From contig NC_092669.1 in NCBI RefSeq assembly GCF_032118995.1, positions 310,001-374,000 on the forward strand: a stretch of DNA of 64,000 nucleotides. Reading direction: 5' to 3'. Below the pieces are notes generated by a model. It saw only the letters and a program-made list of their open reading frames with translations, ran no database searches and was not told where the DNA came from. Source of the DNA: Asterias amurensis (taxonomy: Eukaryota; Echinodermata; Asteroidea; Forcipulatida; Asteriidae). Each line of letters starts with the position of its first letter. Position 1 is the first letter of the stretch. This document shows positions 33,834 to 58,611 of this stretch, one piece after another. A program made the position numbers and the translations under genes.

Positions 33834-35687
33834 ATGGCAAACATTCGTCAAAACTACCTTGAGCCCAGCGAGGCTGGAGTCAACAAGCAGATCAACCTGG
33901 AGTTGTACGCGTCTTACACGTACTTGTCTATGGTAAGTGTATTTTCCCCCGTTTTTCTTTTCAGACCTCATTCAATTTACGTAAATTTCTCTCTTTTTAG
34001 AGTTTATTTCTGAAGTAAATTATTATTAATTGTAAATCTATAGGGTCTATGCTTGATTTTGGTGTTATTTTGATGTGAGTTTTAACGGTTTTAAGTTGAA
34101 TCGTATCGTGTGGAAATTTCATGCTGAACGAAACAGCGATGAAATGAAATTGAAGCCCAAACGGCAGCCATTGTGAAATCCCGCCCTTGTCACGTGACGA
34201 ATCTCGTGATGTTTGCCAGATTAAATGCTTTTGTTGTCTTGCAATGCGCGGCTAGGTTGTCATAAAGGAAGTGTACGTCATATGTTTGTTCAGTGTTAAG
34301 GTGGGTCAGATTTCGATTGTCGAAGTTGGATCCGGTTTGTCTGGAAACTTCATTATTATTTTTGCGGAGTTGTACCACCGAACTGGATGATCAGGATGAG
34401 GGCTGGTAAAAACAAAGGGATTTTTATTTTTAAGAACTTAACTTAACTTATGGAAAAGTGAATAATGAAACTTTTGAAAGTATTTTGGCCCAAAGAATCC
34501 TTTGGCACAGAACTGCAATAATAACAAATGTATTTTATTACTAAATTGAATGGTAAATCAGCTTTTGGCTTTGGAGTTTAGGCCCAAGAAATGACAAAAG
34601 TGAATTAGACTTATGTTATTGCATTTATGATTAATTGTTACAAAACCCAGGTTTGTTGGATGTGTATTTTGTATTTTAATATCTGTGAACAAAACAATTA
34701 ATTGATGATTTTTTATGTTCTCCATTATATCTTTTTTATTTAAAACAGGCATTCTACTTTGACAATACCACCGTTGCTCTACCCGGCGCCCACAAGTACT
34801 TCAAGAAGGCATCCGATGAGGAGCGAGAGCACGCCATGTTGCTGATGAAGTTCCAGAACCAACGAGGTGGAACCATCGTCCTTCAGGATGTCAAGAAGCC
34901 AGAGAATGATTCTTGGGGTTCTCTGAAGGAGGCTGTCCAGGCAGCTCTAGCTCTGGAGAAGCATGTCAACCAGTCTCTTCTGGACCTTCACAAGTTGGCT
35001 GATAGCCAAGGCGATGCTCAGGTACGTAATAAATAAATGAAGGGTGGAGCATGAAGCAGGACTTAAACCTTTTTTTGTTTAATTAATCGAGTTAATCAAT
35101 TAGTCAGTCTTAAGATATCTAAAGAATCTAACAATCCTGTATTCCATGAAGTTTGAGAATCTGATTGTAAATGTCGGAACTCAATAGCAGTGCAACTAGC
35201 ATGCCTGGAATTACATGGACGCCATGGCCTTGGTGCCCTTTCAGAAGTTTCCCACAACTTAAAGATTTTGATGGAAGTGCCCTTTGTAAAATGCAAACGA
35301 CTTTGCCCTCATCAAAAAAAAAATTCCAGGCCTCGAGAGAATCGACAGCAATTGCCATTGTTTCCCTGTAATTTTGCTGTGCAAAGTTCTGATACAAATT
35401 CACATATTCCTCGCAGCAGTGCCCCTTTACAAAGAAAACTCGTTGTGCCCCTTCCAACAGTTAAATCCAAGGCCTGCTCTTGGTTGTGGTATGGTTGAGC
35501 TTTCTCATTTCTTAACGTTCTTTTCCACTTTGTTTTCTTGTAGATGTGTGACTGGATCGAGACTCACTTCCTGACTGAGCAAGTAGAGGCTATCAAGGAG
35601 TTGGGCGATCACATCACCCAGCTTACTCGCGTCGGACCTGGTCTCGGGGAGTACACCTACGACAAGGAGAACTTGGGCGAAGACTAG
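33834..35687 (+). CDS. FTH1: Ferritin 2, heavy-chain-like subunit with intact ferroxidase centre
   Basis: Exons 33834-33932, 34749-35021 and 35544-35687 encode 171 aa. Intron positions and the first two exon lengths (99 and 273 nt) are identical to ferritin 1, which shows tandem duplication. It starts [15 protein letters not shown]. All ferroxidase positions are present: Glu27 and Tyr34 in [13 protein letters not shown], Glu61, Glu62 and His65 in SDEEREHA, Glu107 in ALEKHVNQ, Gln141 in [14 protein letters not shown] keeps the channel acids. It oxidises Fe(II) and stores it as ferrihydrite in a 24-mer, in the cytosol since no signal peptide is seen. Control is likely translational through the upstream IRE. 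A candidate AATAAA is at 35774-35779. Confidence 0.96.
34189..34198. promoter_or_regulatory. Perfect GTCACGTGAC palindrome in ferritin 2 intron 1
   Basis: Ten-base palindrome identical to the CLEAR-type site of MiT/TFE factors, about 257 bp into the intron and next to CCCGCCC. Intronic position near the promoter suits an enhancer element; inference. Confidence 0.4.
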
Positions 35688-35773
35688 ACGAATTAAACTC
35701 ATCAGGCCGACAGGATGACCGGGTAGTCCTCAATCCACTAAAAAAGATGGTTGGGTTAGTCCTCAATCCTCTA

Positions 35774-35779
35774 AATAAA
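35774..35779 (+). terminator. Candidate polyadenylation signal of ferritin 2
   Basis: AATAAA 87 nt after the stop codon. Further hexamers lie near 35910 and 36294, so longer 3' UTRs are possible. Confidence 0.5.
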
Positions 35780-38700
35780 CCAACCATGTGTGGATCAACT
35801 CATATGTGTTGTGGATGATTAGTGGATTGTGCTCCATCAGCAGACTACCTGGTTGGAATTGTCAGTCCGATATTACAGACAGAGGCATAGTTTTAATAAC
35901 CACCAAAAGAATAAATATCAAACTCAATATTTTGTTTGTACTAGTGTCGATCCCAAAACCTTTGTTTCTACTTGAACAACTGTCATTGATATTTTTATCC
36001 GTTTTACATAATGCATAATTGGAACAAGGAAGGAATGCAACCCTGGAGTTGCATCTTGAAACAAGGCAAGGCCATATTCTTTTTTTTGTCAATTTCTCAA
36101 CATTTCAAGCGCTATGGCCTCCGTGTGGGATCTCTCCACTTTGCATTCCTAAACAAAATGTTTTTCAAGTTTTGCTTAAAATGGTTAAAATTCAGCAAGT
36201 ATGCTTAGAGTTCCGATTTAAAACCTAAGTAGAATGACTGTCAAGAAAATATACAACCGTAATGACTCAAAAAAATATACAACCTCATCATGAAATAAAA
36301 ACTGCTTCTTTAAGATCTAATCTGTAGTTTAATAGCCTCTCGTCACTTGATATGTATAACTTTTTAAAAAGAACTCCTGCAACATCCATTTATTAAACTG
36401 CCACCAAAGAAACATTGTGCTAATAATTTGGTCATCATCATCAAGCATCAAGCCAGTAACTTCATGAGCTGAATATTTGAAATGGTAAACAAACAAAAAT
36501 GTCAAAAATGTTAAGAAAAACGATCTGTTACAAAATAAGGAGCATCTTAATGCCTTCAATATCATTCAAGGAGTAAAAAAATAAATGAAAAAAAAACTGT
36601 AAATACTTTGACTCTTGTCTTGTTATTATTATACGTGTATAAAATTTGTTCATTAGCTAGACAGAAGTACCTGAAATTACCGAGATGTTGAGTCAGGGTG
36701 ACGGATGGGTAAAATTTATCAAAATTTAACCTGCGGAGTCCCAAGTACATGTACATGTACATAGTATGTGAAAATAATGTAATAACATGCATTTATATAG
36801 CGCTTAATATGAGGTTTCTAAGCGCTGAACAGGAAGTGTAAGATATAACAAAAATTACAATTAAAAATGGGGTGAAATAGCAGAAACTAAATAGACTAGA
36901 TGGTCAGATGGATTTAAATAAGTGTGATTTTAGAGCGGTTTTAAATGAATCCAGTGTAGATGAGGCGCGGATAAGTTATTTGTGTGCAGCCATCTGTCTG
37001 TCAAATAAATTAAAGCCTTCCCACTTGGCTCAATTTCATAGATCTCTTTAATAGAAAATCCATTGACAAATTTGTTCGCTAAGCAAAAATTGACTTGAGT
37101 GTGGTACCAATCACAACGTGAAGTTTTTGGGTTGGTATACTTTTCTGTGCTTTGCAAGTTTTTATGCCTACAGGCTTCATGAAATTTGGGTCTGTGTAAT
37201 TTGCCATTTGACTGCAAAAGTATCATGGGACATGTGTTCAAGTTATTTGGTATGTTGAATATCAAACTGATTGGCGATACAATGTACATTGTACATGTTC
37301 AGTGTACAAACAAAATGAGTGGATTCATAGAGCACAACAGAAATATAACCTGAGCATTATGTCTGCTGCCCTCTAGTGTTTCAATGTAGCCATTGTCTCT
37401 GAGTTTCCAAGATAACCATAAAAGAAGCGATTGTACAAAACTTAGAGACCATGCCTGGAATTAGGGGTTACGGAGGCCCCTCCCCCCACACACAGATGCT
37501 CCCACTAAACACACCATTTCCCTCTTGTACTGAGGTACCCCCTGCCAGCTGCCCCCCCCCCCCCCCCAGCAGTTGATGTTATAATTTAAAAATCCTCAAA
37601 AAAAAAGTCCTGAAATTCAAAGCACACTGCACAATGAAAATAGAATAGAGGGGGTAGTTCACCAAGTTCCACCGAGCACAAATTAATTAACATGTACAAA
37701 TCCTGAAACTGGGACACATCTGCCTGTAAACCTTCAAGTAAGGAATAAGACTTGATTTTATACACCAACAACGACGCAATGGAAAGAAAATGCAGCATGT
37801 TCAGACACAACGATGTCTCGTCTTTGAGTGATAAAAATGAAGGTTATGAGAATTTTACAACAATTCGTAGACTTTGTAAAATAAACTCTGAAGTCAGGAA
37901 CAAAATGACAAACTTTAAACTTGGTTCAAGATTCCAGTCGGATCATACAAATAATTCGTAAAAATTGACTGTCGAACGCTCAGTTTAGAAACACTCAAAA
38001 TAGTTGCACTTTGGCCCCAAGAGTCAAATCATCAATTCCAGACAAAAGGAAATGTAGAGACTTCATCTCTGAAAATGGGCCAGTCAGTTGTAGGGGCAAC
38101 CATCCCTGCCCTCATAAGGGTAGAACCACCCCCATGAGGTTTACAAAAAGTTGCAACAACCCCCAAACATCCCCCTTGCAGTGGCAACCGAGCAACAATC
38201 TTCACAAAGACGCAATACACTAAAACAGACCTACTTTATAGCAAAAGAACTTCTTTATTTTGAACATAAAATAACTTGACACTTGTTAAGCTCCATAATC
38301 AACCACATGATATCCAATACATTGCATGATTATACATAAGCTCAATTTTATCAATTCTTCATTCTGTTACCATCACTCGTTATATTTTGCATGGCACCTC
38401 GTAAACATACAGTGAAACATAGAGTGGATTAAAAAGTTAAAAATGGGTACCAGTCTATTTTCCTACAAGCCTCACTTTGACCGCATTGAACAGCATCAAG
38501 AAGTGTTTGTTGAGCAGCTTCATGAATATTGGAAACAGGACCGTTCCTAAAGTGCAAGAAACCACTGGTGACATAAGCATGTTAAATTTTGCACCAAAAT
38601 AAGAATCACAAAAATAACCACTAAGCAAGTTTTGAGATGTGCATTGTTTCTTCATTTAGATATTAAGTAGATTCAAATTTTAAAGTGCACGCTTTTGTTT

Positions 38701-40900
38701 ACCTTCTCTTCGCCGAGCTGCGTACAAATAAAACCTGCAAGAAGCCTGCCTTTGTTGTCACCAAACTCTTCCCAACTTAGGAGTTAATCTTAGGACTTAG
38801 AATGAGTCAAGTTCCGTAACCTTGGGCCTTAGGACGCATTGAACCCATCCTATACTCGTCCTATTTCAAGATAGGATTAATCCTAGCACTTCATGAAATC
38901 GGCTTCTGGTTTGGTGACACTTCCAAACCAAAGCAGTTTGTTGTAACTGAGTAAATTAATTGACTTTTACTATGAAGAGTCTAGCTTAACGTTACATTTA
39001 AAATTAATTCACTTGAGAAATCAGACATCACAACAGAAGTTTTAAGAATAGAGAAAAGAACAAAAACTTAAAATGTTAGAGTTTCCGTGAAGTAACATCA
39101 TTTCATTCCAATTAATTAGGAATTGTTTGTTACCTCACATTGAGCATGTATATTATTGCAAACTTTTAAATGACGTGCACTTTCACTATAATACAAATTA
39201 TGAACTTAATATTCATTCAACTGCGAGCTATAGTTGTCTTAAACCATTCCATTGGTCCATTAAACCCCACCCTATAACATATTGACCAATCACAGCAGAG
39301 AGTACAATATGCGCATAATTACCTGTAAACCAGATATAATTTATAATTCATATAAAGGCTTGATTTTCAGCTGGTAGGTCATTTAAATATTAAAAAGTGA
39401 AAATAACACTTGAATAAAATTCCAGCATTTCCTGAAACGGTATCAAGAAATTCACTAATTATGTACATTATTCACAGTTACTACACTTACAATATTACGT
39501 CTTTACATTTACAAAGCTTTTACTTAATATCTTATTTTTGTTTAACTGCTGTGTATCATACAAGCAATAAATAGTAATTTTTATATAAAAAGTTAATACT
39601 TAAATAAGAAAGGAAATCTATTCTTTATAAGAGTTGGCAATAATGGCACTCGGGTCTTTTTAATTGAAGTAGTATTTGAGAATATAGAATTAACTGTTGC
39701 AAACAACTTAGCAACCAAATGGACCAACGGTATAAATGTAAATGTAAACATATAGTAAATGGCCTGATGACGAAGCTCCTAGATTAGAAGTGAAGCCTAA
39801 CTACTTAAATATATCTTAGTAACATCATACATAATTTTGGATTTGTAAAAACGAATCTGTTTAATCAAGATCTTCAACAATTCAGATGAACTTATTTAAT
39901 GAAATGGCCTGACGTTTCGACCCCAGCAGAGTCTTTCTCAATGGCTAAAAAGAAAAGAGTAGAACAACTTTTCAGGGATCAGTCTTTCATCATAAAAGTG
40001 CGTCATACTGGAGAGAGATCTAAATGAGCCTGCAACTACTTTTGAAAAGGTATCCAAAGTAAGAGATGTTTGAGGCCTTGAAGCTTTGAATTATAAGAAA
40101 ATTTCAAGTTGATCATAAGTATAAAAACTAGAGTAGTTTTTATATAGTTATTGAGGCATTGTATGGTGAGGTATCAATGTATATTCAGTTTGCGGTAACA
40201 TCGTGTCTTTGCGGTGTAGATTTTGTTCTTTGGGAACTAGGCCTTGCTTTTTACTACTACCGAGGAGTAAATTTCAGAATTTGGGAGACTATTTAGTTCT
40301 GAATAGAACTACAGTAAAGAAGTCATCTTCTGAAGATGAGCAGAGAACTGTTAGAAGCGTCGAGACCACACAGGCTCTTCCCAGAACCAACATGGGTGTA
40401 CCTGTAAGTTTAATACTTCATTTTGTCATCTAACTATTGTGTAGATATTGGTTCATAGCCACCAATTGTTTCTAAAATAGAAACTGTGATTGGCTATAAT
40501 TTTCCCCCTTCTTTCTAGTTATTCCCTTAATCCCTTTCCCCCTCTCTTTTTCTATAAATAGATATGTATTTGTTTGTACTTGTTTTATGCCTCTGATGAA
40601 GGTCTGGTTTGGATCGAAAGCTAAGGCCATCTACCCTACTCATCAACTCTTGTGTAGATGATACAAAATCTTAAAATTAGCATTTATAGTGCTATTACTG
40701 TTATGGTCCAAAACCCAAATCTACCAGATATGTTACAATACATAAACGCTCTTTCTGCTGAAGCCAATGTAGCACATTAAAATACTATACACTCATTAAC
40801 GCTGCCTTACAAATAAAACATATTCAAACATACTGTACAGTGTTGGAGAGAGTATACAGTTGACTGTCATTATAACAAGAGCGCTTAGACTGGCCTCTTC
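35780..40900. other. Intergenic region between ferritin 2 and the ABTB2-like gene, repeats only
   Basis: Convergent interval. Contents: a SINE tail near 36779-36840, a GCCCAATTT-family MITE at 37027-37189, a poly(C) tract at about 37552-37567, a probable foldback at about 38745-38925 (TTAATCTTAGGACTTAG / GATAGGATTAATCCTAG), and a composite retroelement-like remnant at about 40140-40640. The rest is AT-rich DNA with no recognisable exon. Confidence 0.5.
40140..40640 (+). repeat. Retroelement-derived remnant with hammerhead-like motif
   Basis: GAGGCATTGTATGGTGAGGT to CTTCTGAAGATGAGCAGAG resembles 20985-21215. CTGATGA (40593-40599) and GAAA (40616-40619) flank a short hairpin GGTC/GATC (40601-40604, 40612-40615), as in the small hammerhead ribozymes known from Penelope-like elements. 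The third stem is poorly formed. Old and non-coding. Confidence 0.35.
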
Positions 40901-41260
40901 TTAAAGGCAATGGACACTATTGGTAAATACTCAAAATAATTAGCATAGAAACTTACTTGGTACCGGGTAATAGGGAGAGTTTGGTAGTATAAAACATTGT
41001 GAGAAACAGCTCCCTCTGAAGTAACGTAGTTTCTGAGAAAGAGGTAATTTTTCACTAAAATGTTTGAATTGAATGAATTCAAGCATTTGAAAGCACACAA
41101 CTTGTGCGACAAGGGTGCTTTTTCTTCTATTATTCTCTCACAACCTCGACGACCAATTGAGCTGAAATTTTCACGGGTTGGTTATTTTATGCATATGTTG
41201 AGATTCACCGAGTGAAAACACTGGTCTTTCACAATTACCAAATGTATCCAGTGTCTTTAA
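40901..41260. mobile_element. 360-bp TTAA-flanked MITE beside the ABTB2-like stop codon
   Basis: Ends TTAAAGGCAATGGACACTAT and ATCCAGTGTCTTTAA are inverted copies, and the flanks are consistent with a TTAA target duplication. Fragments of the same family: 49846-50000, 54408-54554, 58890-59010, 59049-59213, and probably 6565-6905. It would lie in the 3' UTR of the ABTB2-like transcript. Confidence 0.7.
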
Positions 41261-41352
41261 CAGGATCGTTGTTATAGAGGACAGTAAAACAAAGAAAACA
41301 CAAAGCAGAAATGTGATGCAAGACTTCAGCATGTACTCTTTGACATCAGCCT

Positions 41353-55081
<13,729 letters not shown>

Positions 55082-56511
55082 CTGGAGGGAATAAAGAAGA
55101 TGAATTTAAATTTAAAGACACGTAAACAGAAGCAAGTCAGCATGAAGATGTGCTTTGTGGTTATCTGCAAATTTCTGATGTACTTGTAATGATAGGATTG
55201 TACATGGTACATACTCCTCTGATAAACTCTTTCAGTGCCAACGTCGTTCATGTATGACATACTTTATGTATTCTGAAAGTGCCATTATCGTACAAATGTG
55301 ATCTTTTAAATGTACTCAAAAGTGTCATCAACCGTTCATGTTGCCCCTAATATACGAGAGGGCAATAATAATAATAACATGAAATTGATAAAGCCCACAG
55401 TATATCTGGAATGGTATCATTCAAAGGCGCTAGAAGCTAGCAAGCTGACACACAGGGCAACACAAAAATCAGCAAGATACATTTTGTTAGTTGAGACAGA
55501 ATTTAGAAAAAAAATAAAAAAAGCTGTGCATTTTAGGGTCAAATGCAAAAATGGGCACTGAAAGTGTTATCAGACAATATCTTGCATGGTCAGAGGGTCA
55601 GACCCTACAGCAAGGCTTGCTATTTGATCAGACTGTGGTCAGACACTCAGACCATGGTCACAGTTAACAGTAAAATGTACCACCAGCAAACAACCATTAA
55701 CCTTCACTACTCAGCAGGGAGCACAAACCTCAAACTGCCTTTTCTGCCTAATTACCAGTTAATTAGTCTCCAGGACTACCCTAACCCCAATGGGGGTTGC
55801 ACTACTTGACTGTGAATCACGTACCAATGGAGGGAAACTACAGCAGTCTTGATAGAGTGACCACTGTGGTCAGAGTTGTTTTGGTCAGCATCAATAACCC
55901 AGGTGAACAACAGCAGGGAGCAATTAATGGTTTGGCTACTTGTTGACCTGACTGGATTATTAGACAATCAAGACACGTACACCACAACAGGTACCTGCTC
56001 ACTAGAGGAACACAACAAGTGCCTGTTCACTCTGGTGGGCCACAACAGGCACCTACCAACTACTAGGAATTGGGGGTGGGGGGGGGGGTCTAAGGAGGGC
56101 TGTGATTTAGCCTTGTGTGATTGCCCATTAATGAGGTCAGGTTATTGCTAAGGTTCGTAAACACCTCTTCTCTGTGAGTTCGCGCTTACATGTTAAGTAC
56201 ACATCTTTGATGGAATCAGTTCTAAGCCATGCAGTTATAGTTAATAGAATGGGCATTTATAGATCAATCAGAACAGAATCTCTGCCATTGGGCTAGGGCT
56301 TCATCAGCCATGTGCACTTGGTAAAGGGATTCTCATTACAATGAATGGCTGAGAGTATAGTTATAAAGCCAAAGCCAGTACACAGTTGAATCTTCAATGT
56401 AGGCCTAAAATTTCAGAAGGGAATGCCATTTCCATTTTTAAAAAGGGCACTTCCTTAAAAAAAACTTAAAAAGTCCATCTATAACTTTTGAAGGGGCACC
56501 AAGGCCAAAAC

Positions 56512-56639
56512 CTGGGCAACACAGGTTGTGGCCTCTGTGTCCTTCCTGTGGATATATACAGTGCAAGTCTTGGACCTGGGCAACACAGGTTGTGGCCTCT
56601 GTGTCCTTCCTGTGGATATATACAGTGCAAGTCTTGGAT
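56512..56639. repeat. Exact 64-bp tandem duplication
   Basis: CCTGGGCAACACAGGTTGTG begins at 56512 or just after and again 64 bp later. The copies look identical through CAGTGCAAGTCTTGGA, so the event is recent. Confidence 0.75.
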
Positions 56640-57179
56640 GTATTCACTTCCATGCACTTTGCCAACTCATGAAGGAAACAAACTCCCACACTTTAACGGT
56701 ACCAATGTTCAACTGCACCTATAGACAAGTTATGAAGAGGTTCTGCTTATATTAAACAGTACATTCTGAAATCCTGAATCTCATTTCTCCTTAGTTTCTT
56801 TGTTTTGCTGTGCTCTTATAACAACTCGTGCTATAAAAAGAGGTAATTTGGCCAGTCACAGTGACCTTGTTATAACGAGAGTTGACTATTCAGGTAATAA
56901 TACTCGGAGACTGTCAGGGGTAGTGTAAACTATCTTCAATCAATAAGAAACTCAATCAGGGAAGTTCTATAAAGACCTCTCAATTACATCCGGTCTTTCC
57001 TTCTCAATCCAAGTTCAAGGATGTCTCATTCAAAACAAATCTCTTTCTTTATTTGTGTTTTGTCTTTGGAGGAATAAGTATTGGTGTCTAGATACTGAAT
57101 CACAATTTTTTGATGTGTGTAATTCAAACCAGTGTTTGTATGAGAGATTGGATGTTGCTAGCTTGGTGTTTATATCCCC

Positions 57180-57710
57180 ATAATGAAAGATCATCTAAAC
57201 AAACAAACAAACAAACAAACAAACAAACAAACAAACAAACAAACAAACAAACAAACAAACAAATAAACAAATAAACAAACCAATAAACAAATAAACAAGT
57301 AGACACAGGGCCAAGTTTCAAGCTCTGCTTATCTGTAAGCAAATAATCATCGCTTACGGAAGCAGGGAAGTCCGTATTAACGCCAAGCGTATCAAGGGTT
57401 AGCAGAGACAAGTTGTGCTTGTGTGAGTGCGTGTTCCACATTACTAGGCCTTTCCCTTACAGTACATTATCTAAACAAACAAACAAACAAACAAATAAAC
57501 AAACCAATAAACCTATAAACAAATAAACAAGTAGACACTAAACAGACTACAGCAGGGCCAAGTTTCAAGCTCTGCTTATCTGTAAGCAAATAATCAGCGC
57601 TTACGGAAGCAGGGAATTCCGTGCTAACGTCAAGCGTATCAAGGGTTAGCTGAGGCAAGTTGTGCTTGTGTGAGTGCGTGTTCCACATTACTAGGCCTTT
57701 CCCTGACACA
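57180..57710. repeat. Two-copy tandem duplication with (AAAC)n microsatellites
   Basis: Each copy has an AAAC/AAAT repeat, then AGACAC...CAAGTTTCAAGCTCTGC, ATCTGTAAGCAAATAATCA and TGAGTGCGTGTTCCACATTA. The first microsatellite (about 57196-57300) is much longer than the second. Confidence 0.75.
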
Positions 57711-58292
57711 GCTACCGCAGAATGGTGAGCGCAGAATTCAGCAGTAAGCAGAGCCCAGGTCTTGTTTTGTTGTGGGATGCCAGTCCAGTGGAACTCTACT
57801 TCCCATCAAACACGCCAAGAACACCTGTTCACTTTTGATTTATTCCCAATTTCATCATCTCTATGTTCTTCTCCAAATCTGCACTAGTTTTGTTTACAAC
57901 TCCAACCCAGACTACAAATTAGTATTTTCATCACAGATCTCCTGTGTTGTCAACTTCTATATCATTATGCTCACCCCCCCCCCAAATCACCTGTTGACGT
58001 CTTCACTTCATGAAAGAGGTTGAGCCAAGCATGAGCCAAATCAAAGGAAATAAACCCTAGAGCAATCTTGACAAATACTCCGCACAACGAACTCTCACTT
58101 TGTCTTCGTTGTACGAGGGAAAACTCGGTCAAACTTTCCACTTAACGTCCCACACTTTCTGGTGCATGTCCCCCTGAGCTGTGATTGCTTAGCTTTGAGT
58201 TTTAAGAAATACACGTTTCTAAATCCTTCAAGACGTCTAAATAGTAGGGGCAATGGACTTCTATCCAGATCGGAGCACGAAGGAAAGAAGAC

Positions 58293-58611
58293 TTAAAGGT
58301 GTATGTTCGGTAATCAGTCTTTAAATTAGTGGCAATAAAAAACTGTTGGTTAGAAACATAAAGCAGCGTTTGTATAAAGCATTTTGAGGAACATTTCACT
58401 TTGAAGTATTGTAGTTATATAAAAGAAGATAAAGTTTTTATGCCCGAAAATTTTAATCTGAGAATTGTGAATGTTCTAGATGGACTCTGTATTTTCAGCA
58501 ATATCTCAAAAATACAACACCTTTTGAAATGAAGTTTTTATTGTATACACATCTACATTTATATAAAACAATCGAACGGTTCAAAAACCCAAAGGTATAG
58601 TTTGCCTTTAA
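58293..58611. mobile_element. 319-bp MITE with TTAA-adjacent ends
   Basis: TTAAAGGTGTATGTTCGGTAAT at the left and GGTATAGTTTGCCTTTAA at the right are imperfect inverted ends beside TTAA. The interior is AT-rich and non-coding. Confidence 0.5.

Noticed and set aside
57124-57441. Open frame of repeated CLFVCLFV residues
   Set aside because: It is the translation of an (AAAC)n microsatellite.
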